From Echinococcus granulosus (lineage: Eukaryota; Platyhelminthes; Cestoda; Cyclophyllidea; Taeniidae), in assembly GCF_000524195.1 (NCBI RefSeq), contig NW_020170489.1, forward strand, positions 70,342 to 134,341: a DNA stretch of 64,000 nt, read 5' to 3'. The notes beneath the pieces were generated by a model that was given only the letters and a program-made list of their open reading frames with translations, was not told where the DNA came from and searched no databases. Every line of letters begins with the position of its first letter. The stretch's first letter is position 1. The position numbers and the translations under genes are program-made. Of the stretch, positions 22,801-34,800 are shown one piece after another.

Positions 22801-25800
22801 GAAAGATCAGCTTCTGATTTGATTTTACTTTTTTTTAAGAAGTAGTTTTGTGACTTAATTTGACTGGCGATTATTAGATCGTAAATTACCAGATAACGGA
22901 CAAGGGCTTACGCAGTCCAACTTCCCTTCTTACAGACTACATAGCAGATGCGGAAAAAAGCTCACAACTTGATAGAATTTACTGAAACCAACAAGGAAAT
23001 TTACTTACAGGTAGGCCCCCAATTTCCCATGCTACCAAAAATTAATTCCCTACGTAAACTCACTTATAGGCAGGCCAGTGGCTTTGAGAGGCAAGTTGTG
23101 GCATTCAAAAAGGCCAACAGTTAGCCGATCGGCGGACGGGAAGTAGGTGAGAGAGACCACGAGAAGAACGCTCCCTGGGGACTGAAATTTATAGGGGAAA
23201 AAAGATTGCATAAAATTAATAAATTGATAAGTGGTGGGAGAATCCGGTATGTTCAACCGTTCTGAGTGTATTTCAAACCCCTTACCGGTGGAGGGTTCAA
23301 GTACACATCCTGCGGAGCGAATGGGGTCGTCGAATATGGGGAGTGTAGTGGTTATAGAAGGTAACATTCAACCTTGATTTGGCAGGAATCCAACCAAGAT
23401 TTAATTTTTAGAGGTTTGTCCTTGATGGTAAAATCACCTTAGGTAGGCTGATAAGATCTTTAAAATGGTAATATTGAGGTAATTTGAGCCTTGAGGTTTG
23501 TGGGATAACTAGCTGAAGAGGAAGCATTAGAGTTACTCTAAAAAATTGTCTTTATGAATTAGGCAAACGTAAACTGCATTTATTTTTCAGGCAAATCCGA
23601 AAGGAAGTTCTATTTTTTTTTAAATGCATTCTTCCAGCTGTATTATCACCAGACACGGAGAGACTTATCTTGGCACGCGGCACACGGTAAACCTGGAGGT
23701 GCGAAATTACGGGGAACATGTCTGGACCCTCAAAAGAAAGCATCACTGGATGGTTAAATTAGCTGTCAATTACGTTTTGCCCACCTAGCTTCAACTTACA
23801 TTGGAGCCGTCATCCAGCTGGAGGTCTCTCGCGACTCTGATTGGCCGCCATTCGGGTTCGGTCCGGGCAAGAATGGTCAGTGGAAAGGTAATAAAGCCGA
23901 TTAGAAGGGTTCGTTTTGTCTTCTCAATAGAGAGGACATCCAGACGAATGTTCTGATTGGCCAATTCCCGTTTAGGCAGCTGAAAACAAAAGTGGGATTT
24001 ATAAGAAGGCAATAGAAAATTGCCCATTCATGGAAATGTCTCACTGCAACCCCTGGGGATATCTGTCTCCCAGTAAACACTCCAATTCTAGCGTTTTTGG
24101 GTTATCATTGAAGTCTCAGACATTCTGTAATCGCTTTGAGTTCTAACCATTGGACAGCACAACGTGATGAGCCACTTTGTACAGGCTAATGGGCATAGTA
24201 AGGTTAGAGTCATTCGAAATGGGGGAATGGTGACCAGGGTGAGAACCCCAGCGATTCAGTCAGCAAGCAGATAAGCACACGCATCGAAAGCCCTCGTAAT
24301 GACACCTTCATCGCCCATTTTGGATTTTAACAGCCGTCGCGTTCACTCATACACACAGCAGATCATAAAAACAGTTTTTCCACCTTATTATCAAAAACAG
24401 ATCACCGAAATTTGGACAGATACACAGATGAGCAAGTTGTCGCATTGCTGATGAAGTTACTCAGTAGTGTAAGCACTTCGTCGAATTTTAGTGCCTAAAA
24501 ATGACCTTGAGTCTGTTTTCCAACTAGCTACGGAGTACTTAAAGAAAGAAAAGCAATTTAAGTGTCTTTTTCTCCGATTTGTTCAGAACCTCTAACTACT
24601 CTGCCACCATTTCATTTATCATGAGGGGATGTAGGGAGACAGCAATGAATGGAATAAGCCTTGTTTAAACAGGACTTTTGGGGGTAGTGGGCGGGCAGAT
24701 TGGCTCAACCTCGGGACCGAGTAGGCGTCATTGATCCCCAAGGGGCGAGCATAACCCGATCACCATAAAATCTGGAGTATTTCTCATTTTCCAACATTAT
24801 GCAATACAGGCTTTCTACCTTTAAACCTTTTTCTGGAGACAGAAGGGTCAAACAATGAAGATATTCCAGTTGTCAAATTCAATGATGAAGTACGTGTCAT
24901 AATTTGACTGCTTCATTAGCTGTCAGCATCTATTCAGATTTAAATTCTCTTTCTTACTTACTGCTTAACAGCTCGTGATACGTCTACACGCCAGCTGTGC
25001 AAACTATCACATCTACTCCCCGCAAGAAAGGTGGTGACACTTGACTTCTTGTCTGAAGATCAAGAAATCCCATCAACAATGAGCTTTGGTAATTCGGACA
25101 GCCAGCAAAACAACCCCTTGATTACTTTGCTTGAGTGACCTCTTAGTTGGGTGCTTTAATTATGTCTTTAGGGGCGGAGAGGAGAGGCGAGGTGAGTGAG
25201 GGGGAAGAAGAAGCGAAAATGCACAAATTTATGCGCACCATCACAGATGACTTATTTTTCCAACTCTGCCGAAACCTTTAAAGGAGCAGTCGATAGTCGT
25301 AGCTGTTGAAGAGAGCGGTACTTCCGACAACAGGCCAAGTTAAATAGCGTGGGAGATATTTAAGAATACGACCTTAGAGATCTGTAAATTTTACACTAGG
25401 GAGTTGTATTTCTCCTCAAAATTCCCTAATTTATTAGAAGATAACATGTCAGATATCTTGCTCGATTTTTGGGGCTTAAGAGTCGGTATAGCTTCTAGCA
25501 GGCGATGGACTATGTGAGGATCAAGTGAATTTCGACCTACTTAACCGAGGAGAACTAAAAAACACTCTGAAATTTCGGCATTTTCAAGTAAAATTTTTAA
25601 AGGAATTAGAGGCGTCAACGTACTTGAAATGTGAAGGACTCCTCAAACGTCGGATTGTTAGTCTGTTTCTTGATTGACGTCGTGTGGAACTTTCTCTCCG
25701 AGTTTTCCACATAGACTCTACAAATTAATGGAACATTAATATCGCGTAAAGAAGAGGCTCTCAAAACATTAGGCCATCGAATACACTTTGGCAATTATTC

Positions 25801-28800
25801 AGACAGTAGCTTGGAACCAATCTGACCTCGGCATAAAGTTGAATCGACTTGGCAACATTCTCGTGTCCTTGAGAAAAGTCTCCCGACATCTTTATCTTAA
25901 GGGAAGGCGATATCTCATAAAATTTGAGATCTTCATGGATTCAAACTCTGTTAATTGTCTCGAAGGTAGGGAAATCTACTGGAAACTCAGTGGCCTTATG
26001 TAGCAGAAATAGATTTGGGCTCATGAGCGTATCCCCTACAGAAATGCCCCGCTCTAGGAGGTTGAGTTGGTCAGAGATAGCCAAGGGTATCTATTTGTTG
26101 CTCAAATTTGGGGCACAAAGACTGTTTTTTCCTCACAAATCAGTTAGGAAGCAGTATAAAACCGCGCGGTATTTTACAGGGCGCATTGAACAGGCAGGTA
26201 AAGGACAACTAGGGGGTCTTTGAAGTTTACCGCCTGTCATCCGCTATTGATGGATGTAAGTGGAGCCCATTCGCCCAACTTCAACACGGCTTTTAATTTT
26301 AAGTCGATATAGAGGGGAGCGAAGTGCTTCAACATTGTTAGGATTTTTTAGGTGCAATTGTTCATTGTCACCAAATGGGAGAGGACTTTTAGCTAATCAA
26401 CTGACCGACTCGAGCCGAGAAATGATCTGTGTAGTCTAAGGGTGTACAAACAAAACGAGTCAACCACCTCACAGCTCATTCTCAGAGGACCATGCTTACC
26501 GTGTTTATGCATGATCCCTATAAGTGGGACTATTCGGACTGTCAGAAGCCAAACAGCAAACGCGCCTGAGCTCCTCTGATTTCGAATAACACTGATTCGA
26601 AGGAAGATAGGACTAGGAATTCAATCGGAAAGTGGTGACATTCTTATAAGGTGCAACAAAATTCACGCTCCACCTTAGTTTGGAAGGAAGAGAGATCCTT
26701 TCCCCTATTCTTCTGGGGACAGTTCTTCAGGTGGTGATCGCCACCTCTTCTTGACATCCGCCCTACCGTCAAGCAGTCATAAGAAGTTGAGTAGGCAAGT
26801 GGGAAAGATAAGTGGGTAGGTTTATGTTTCCTTGAAAAGTGGAGTCTGGCAGATAGAAATTACGGCTCGCACAGAAGCCGCCAATCCCCTAGCCTTGGCA
26901 CTGGCATTTAATGATAATATGTGAAGGGTAATAAACAAATGGAGAATAGGGACGAAGGCGATTGCGCCCATACTGATCGCTTCTAGAGACAAAGTACTTG
27001 ATAAGCGTGATCTTTGCAAGCTTGTATCTACCTTAAAATAGATGTCAGAAGCGATTATTCAGTGAATAATGTGTTCGAAGTGTACCTTTCATGAATATGT
27101 CCAAAGTTATCTTCTGCGTTGTAGGAACAACTGGAAAAGTGAAGGCAGATTAAACAAATCCAAAAAGCATTAATGGCCCATTCACTGGTCATTATTTGAT
27201 ATATTCCGGCTTCTCTTTATCTTACTCAAATCTACAACAATTTGCAGCCAGATTGTAAGGTCCCATCCTTCTTATTGCCAAAGGTGAAATCCTATTTCCC
27301 CACCACTGTTTACCGGTTTCACAGCTTTCAACCGATAATATAAATGTGAACTTCATTTTCCATTACTTTCTAGGAAAGATGTATGATCGCTATGGGGAGG
27401 GAAAACGGCCTGGGCATAACAAAATCGACTCGAACGTGACGTCTTGAAGGCTACCAACTTAGCAATCTCACAGCAGGAATAGCGAGCTACCTCATTCTGT
27501 GTCTCCATTTTGTTCAGTCGAAAAATAAAGCAAAATTCCGAGTTTTTCCCTGAATTAAATAGGTAATTCTGACCTGAGAGCAGAGGATAGAATTGGAGCT
27601 TCAAATCACCTGAGTGGACAGCTGTATAGCCTGATGTACATTAGCGGTAGGTAGGGGTAGGTGGACAGCCTTAAATTCAGTGGGTCCAGGGACACTGCCA
27701 TACTAAGCGGGTAAGCTATAGGGCAAAAAAGAGATCTAGAAGAGGAGCAGTGAAAATAGGAAAGAAAATACGGAAAAATGCAGGTTTTTTTCTATTAAGA
27801 CAATCAAGCTGAGTGCTCCACTCCCTCTCCCTCTGGAGGCGATGAGCTCATCCCCAGTCACCACCTTCCCTACTTCCCCTTTTAACTGTCTGCCAAGTTT
27901 TGCATCGTGCATACCGAAGTAGAGGGTGGTTAGCACCACTTGAATGAACACTACAAAGAGAAGTGTAATGCATAAACCCATCCAAAAAGAGCACCTCCTT
28001 CTGACTGACAACTTCTGAGGGCCAAGAGGAGCAACTGTTCCCCTGAGTTGCACCCAATTGCATAATCGGTGCTTGACTCACAGCCGTGTAGACAATCGCA
28101 TTTGTAGGAGGATCACGCCCGAACTAGGCAGTAATAGTCCTCTGCGAATGAATTGTGAGGCGGTGGGCCCATTTCATTGTCTAGCGTCGAACTACACGAG
28201 TAATCATTCATCAAAAATCAGTCGTTTCGAATGCAGCCCTATCTTGGTGGCATATTTTTACAAGGTCAAAGTAGTGTTAATAAATGCAAAATCTTTTCAC
28301 TTCACTATCACCATCTTTTGTCTGTGAGTGGAGCCTACTTGGGAGGTTTCCACGATCTTCCCAAGTGGTGTGAATGCAGAGGCATGGCTTCAGCATCCTC
28401 GTTGACTCACTTATAAGTGCCCTCTATTCATGAATAAATTAATATATCAAAAGTGAAACGCCTTAATCTCCCATTATCTTTTCTAATTTTAGACTAAAAT
28501 AAATAATGCCTTTTTACACTCTTCCTTTGCATGAATGTCACCTACAAAGGTCATCAAAATCGCGAGGACTACCCAAGCCTATCTGTTATTTTGAGTTTCA
28601 CCTCACAAGATGCTCTAAGAAAGTTAATTTTTGAAAGAAAGGCCTCCATTCTGTTGCTCATTTTCTTTTTGGGAATTTTCAAACAACTGGCAGATAAACT
28701 CCGTTACATTGTGCTCTATTATTGTCTCACAGCGTCTGCACTTTAAGTCTAATGTAGCAATACATTTTTAGACAAGGAATAGAGGCTCTAACTTCTTCGC

Positions 28801-31800
28801 AGACTGGTCGGAAAAGGCCTACGCTTGCCTCCATCTCTGCTGTGTATTTTAGGGTACACACTATGCCGCCACAGTAGCCCCTCCCCTATTGTAACAGGGG
28901 TCATTGGAGAAGTCTCGAAAACTACCCCACCTCCACCTTTTTCCATTGTGGATAAACACATTTAACTTGTCCAGCAATACCTATTCAAATGGCTGAATAA
29001 AAACAAAAAATATGTTTTTTTTTCTACAATTCGCGGTGGTAGATGGCGCAGTACGGCAAAACAGATCTTCCTCCTACTCTCCAGATATCCTTCTTGTTTA
29101 GAATACATTGGTAACTGATAAACAATGAAGATTCTCGGCGAGAACAGAACAAATGCGTCTATTTGCATTGAGGGACGGATTTACTGACTAAGCAAGTGGT
29201 TAACATAGCGATCTGAGACTTTCTCGAAGACATCAGAAGACACAATACTGAGACAGAATATGTACTGTCGAAGGATAGAAGGGCTGAGTTACAGGCCTGG
29301 CTTGGATGCCAGGCTGCCCGGTGAAAATGCAATGGCGGAACCCCTAATTGGCTTGTTACTAAAACTGAGAGCTGAATAAACAAGCAAAGCATTTTCCATT
29401 TAGTCCAACTTCGACAATTAGTCAGACATACTCAGTCACGTAAAACGCAGACAGGAAGTTGTTTTGGATCATTAGCCCACTTTCATATGATGAAATGGCC
29501 GTTTAGCCAAGCGGATGTGATCGGAGCTTAAAGGTTTTACTAGCCAAGAGGAAGTAGCCTCCAAAGATGGAGAAACACCTCGTAAAAATTTTACCTCAAG
29601 AAGGTGTAGCACCTTCCGGAAGTAGTAAGCTAATCCATCTTATGCACCAACGGGCGAATCGCTTCACCTCCAAAAGACGGCTTGCCTGAAGCCTGTGTGG
29701 TGCACTGCGGTTGTATTCGTTCACTTGCCTAAAGATCGGTCAGCAATCATACCCGAGATTCATCTCCTTAATAAGATATTGGAGGTACTCTTCTGCTGGA
29801 AGATCGTACACCACACTCCGCATCTATAAGATATTCACGTTCTAAATGGGGGGAGAAAGTGGAGAGATGAAGCGGGATGGAAATGTTAGTAGCTTGAGTG
29901 AGATTATCAACCTTTAGAGTTTAGATCTTATAAAAGAAACTTCTGGCAAGTTTGGTTTGCCAGAAAAGGGTCACACTTTGTTAGTTCACGGAATGGGTTA
30001 GGTGGTGCAAAGAAAATAGGTTAAAAAGTCGGGCTGCGAAGACGATTTAAATCACCGATTAGGATTTAACTACGGAACAAAGTGTTTAAGCTGCCTGCAA
30101 TCCAAGAAGTACATTCTTGCCCAACTCTGTAGAAGGTCCAATTGACACCTAATCTCCAAACTCTCGCTCACACCTGCCTGATTGTCTCACCTCCAGCTGG
30201 GGCGTTCCCCAACTCTACCGTCAACCACTCGAAGAGCGGTCACCATGGCTACGTGCGACTCAAGTCACCGAGGCCAAACGCCGAGGCGACTCAAAAGCAT
30301 CTCACAGGCAGACTCACTCTCCAGCCGGCTCTGCTTTGTAGCCACGATGTAAGCACCCACTGATCGTGCCTCCTTTGGGTACTGACTACTTCAGTCAATG
30401 AAGACGTCCGTTTGAAGACTTAATCCACCAATTATCTGGATGAGGGCCTCTGTAGGGCCCAGGAACACCATTCTGGGAACTCCGAGCCATAAAGGTAACA
30501 ACCCAGTTGGCAGTGCAAATTCATTTTAAATGTTTCTTTCTGATTATATTTTCAGTAGTGCATATTTGCACTGCTATATTTGAACCGCCGGATAAGAAAA
30601 CTATTAGGAATGACAGCCTTTTTAACCTCTCTGATAAAATATTTGTTTTAAAGGCTTGATTTCTTCTATTTGCGAACTCTCAGCCCGTCTTTACGTAAAT
30701 TGGTGTGACCTCAGACAGGACTCGGGACTCAAGGTGAGGGTATCGAGAACGAAAGGGTCAAGTTCAGCCTATCTAAATACAGCAGTATGAGGTGAGATGG
30801 TAAAGTGAGGGAAGTGCGACAACTATCAATTAAAAAGGAGGAATGGAAGAAAGGTATTAAACTTATTCTCGTCCATGTTTTCACCTAAGTAGGAATTGGT
30901 GTGCAAAAGTGGTAACTTCTATTTTAGTTATTCCACTTAACTGATTTCCTCCAAAAGGCTGCAAATTACTTTTTACACATCAGCACCCACAAAGCCTAGG
31001 TCTTAGAAATCTGAAGATACAAGTTATACCAGCATTTTCAGATGCGATATGTGGGCTCAGAGGAGAATTCGGGGAGCGTCACATATGTGTGACCCCTATA
31101 GCGAACATATCAAACTAATGCGATGGTTTCTACTTACTTAATACTCCGAGTCTAATGGGTGACAGGTGCTGTTTTCAATGGCCTTTCATCTGTCCATTAT
31201 TATGGATGACGACACGTACACTGCTACTCATTTGGCAAAGCATAGAGAAGTAAACACAGGAGATTTAATGCAGAAAAGGTCATAAATTCTTCAAGTTACA
31301 CTGTTTAAGAACAAAAAACCAACATGTAACAGAGTTTTACGGAAAATTGTTAGAACTGATTCAATTTGATAGTTGCTGTGATACAATATGCGGGCGCAGA
31401 TGAGAAGCCGATGCGCGTCACACATGCGTGACACCTATGTCGAACACGTAAAACTTATGTGATGGTCTCTGCTTACTTCATATCTTTAGCATGATAATAG
31501 ACAGATGATGCTTTTAACAATCTTTTATCCATTTATCATGAAAAACAAAAACATACATGATAGACATGGGCAGGATCTAATAAACAGCACTACAAGTACA
31601 GAGTTGATTTATTCTTTCACTTTACATTCAAACTAGCGCCTGAGGCGAACACTTACTAAAAAGTCCTTAAAAACGTGCCAGAATATGATCAGCCTAATGT
31701 ACTTGATTGGATAGATTCTCCTCTACGAACAAATTCTTCACAAAATGGGTTTCCTATTCATTTCACGGCCAAAATAAAATATTTTCATCGAAGTCAATGA

Positions 31801-34800
31801 ACGACGCGTCTCTGCTGTATCTATCAGCCACTTTCACATTACAATTTAACCTTCTTGTTTTCCATCCTTTCTGGCGAAGGACTAAGGTCATTTAAATCAG
31901 ACCATCTTTCCGACGGCCAAGCTATAAGCGGCGCGATCTGAGAGAACCCCCGAATGACAAACTAATTTATGTAGCCCATAAATCTAATCAAGCCGTCATG
32001 CTTCAAGTCATCAAAAGCTTCAAAACACATGTTTCACGCTCCTCTGGTTGCAGCCTGATGTATTCGGATCAGAATTAGCTGTGGTTCCTGCGGGCCCTTC
32101 AAAATCACTTCCTGTCTACGGGGTGAAATGGAAAAGTCAATTGGACAAGGTGACTCAGCTCAAAATACAACAGCTCCTTTACCGACTGTATAAGTGAAGT
32201 CATTTGTTGGAAATATTTCTCTCTTGATAGACAATGGGATGAGGAATTCTAGGAGTAACGGTTTCTGCCTTTTATGGGCCAAGAGACACACATCATTAGG
32301 TGTACTGCCTTCGCTGAATCAGGGAATATACGGCATCAGCCAATTTGGCTGTCATCAACCAGGGCAACCCGAAAAATCGTGATCTATCAGCGCAAAAAGG
32401 GAACTAAAACTTGGACGTTTTTACGTCTGAAGTGAAAAATAAACATCTTTTACAGCCTATAGAGTCTCTACGTGAAGACGGAGTAAGATAAAGTGTGCAG
32501 CACCTTCCTGTAAGGAAAGACACAAGTTCTACAATTTATGTATTAGAAGGGGAGGAAAGGAGGGTGGGCGGGTGACCGGACATCAGTCACCTATAGACAC
32601 ACAGATCCAAGATGTCCGGGACGCGTTGCTTCATTGAATTGCTAAGACACGAAATCCAAAAGAAATCTACGTCTCATGCGACACACCGCTAGTCATTTGG
32701 CAAAGCATATGGAGGTAAAAATAGGAGATTTTTGTGCAGATTAGGCCATAAATTTTTATATTGTATGGTTTAAGAACACAAAAGACCCAAAATAGAGATT
32801 TTATGGAAAAACTAAAACTAACTCTCTGGAACAGTTAGAAGACCCCTGTTCCAGTGGATTTTGGATGTTTAATTATCGTGGCGTAGAAATTTTTACTTCT
32901 AGTTGAGCGAAAGAGGGATAAGGGACCAACCTGATACGACAGTCCTGACTGGGTGCCGGTGTGAGAAGGCTGAGTGAGGTCATATCGTTGGAGATGATGG
33001 CAGAGGAGGAGCGAAAGGATTGATAACGTGGAGAGCGGAGGTTACGCGCCTTGTGGATGGTAATACGCAGTTGTTCGGCGGTCTCGTAATAGGAGATGGT
33101 GAACCAAACACGACCCAGATGATCAATCGGCACATCGTAGAGGTCCTCGTTGGTTTCACTCAAGTAGAGGTTTGGGTCGAGACGACCCAGCTCTCGGCTC
33201 TTGGCTGAAATATGAAGATGGAGCAATGTATTGCTTCACTCTACCCCACTGCCTATAATTCCTTGACGTTATTTCTTGAGACGATGACCTCCGTCATCTC
33301 CTAATATTAGCATGGGGCGAGTGCATTTAAGGTAGGGCATACGGTTAAGAAATTAGAGTGAAGTGGGAAAGGGGGCGCCTAAAGCTGGGCTCAGATTATT
33401 TGCTCTTGGAGGCAGAAGTAGAATCCGCAAAAATGAAGAATTTGAGATGGTCTTCAGGAGTTATTTCATCTTCTTCTGGAAATCTGCTTCACCTGGTTGG
33501 AGGATAAACCACCTCAACGACACAGTGAAGAGTTACTTTCACATGACCTACATTCAAATTAGCTTCAAAGAGTAATGAATTTTTTGCAACTGAAAGCAAA
33601 ATTACTTGTTGGATGATAGACTTGGGGAATTATTTATGAATGAAAAAATTTTAATTAGTTGAATGGGTAGGCGATCCGATGAGCGTCATTTCCGTTAAAT
33701 TTTTCAAGACGCGGGTAAGCGCAAACAGGAAGTAGTCGGGTTGCAACAATTAATTTTATCCCTATACAAATAAAAAAACGCACCAGTACGGCTTTTTTAG
33801 ATTATATTCTGCCTTAAAAATGGACTTCATTCCACATTTTTGCAGTTTTATTGGACTACAGTTCGGCAGATACTACTTAATTCAATAACAGCAACAAGTA
33901 GGATATGAAATGAGCAAATTCCCCTCCAGTGATGCATGCTATAAATTTAGCCTGAGCTTATAGCGACAGTTCCATTTTACACCTAGCGAGAAATTGGAGG
34001 GAACAAAAGAAGTGACAGCTTTTCACCACGACCCCTTTGACTTAACACATTCATCCTGTCCAGTCAGCGAATCGCTCAGTACGACGAGCAACCTTCTTCA
34101 TGCCCCCTACCTGGACCCACCTCTCGCCATTTACCATGGGATGGTTAATCACAGAATTTGTAGGAAAACAAAATTTTTTTTTATTAAAACAATCCATCAG
34201 GATGTTTTGCGTGATGATGCACTGCTTCAGGTGGACATGAATTTCCGTCTCAGTGAAACATCAAATTTCCCTACATCTTTAATCCTCCTTGATACTGTAA
34301 GGCAAAAAGTCGTAGCGTATTTTAAAGTAAGTTTTTTTTGAAAAAAAGCAAAAAAGAGGCGTTTTTTCAACCCCGAGGCTTTTAAATAACTCAATTTTGT
34401 GTATATGACTCAGTCCGACAAAAGTTGATCCCTTAAGGAGCAAATGAAGGTGGGAAAAATCAGTTAGTCACTCCACAGAAAGATTTTTAGAGAAAATGGA
34501 GTTTTAAGAATAAAAGAGAGCCTTTTAGGGGGTTTATTCTGTCCGCTTATTTCGAAATCAGCCTATTTTGAGTAGGACCAAAATATTTACCCCCGCCTTC
34601 AACGGAGGACAAGGAAAGTCGACCGAAGCTGTAGGGGATGTTAGTATACTTGCTTCGTGGGGCTATAGTCTCGAGAAAATTAGGGAGTCGCATAGAAATT
34701 TACACTTTGCCACATTTTCTTCTGTGACATAAAGCAATAAATTCGCATCTTTCCGGAGAGTTCACTCATCCCTGAATTATTCACGAGGCGCAACACCTGC

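Larger units (their letters stand above)
23985..32925. other. Long introns of the synaptotagmin gene
   Basis: The region from 23985 to 25620 and from 25720 to 32925 is intronic for the minus-strand synaptotagmin gene. The second intron is about 7.2 kb, the largest seen, and carries the 31.0-32.9 kb repeats, a possible membrane-segment exon at 27.9 kb and a G+C-rich open block at 30.2 kb. The rest shows nothing I can name. Confidence 0.6.

Noticed and set aside
29490..29560. tRNA gene
   Set aside because: TTTAGCCAAGCGGATG resembles an internal A box, but there is no B box (GGTTCGA-type) and no acceptor-stem pairing.
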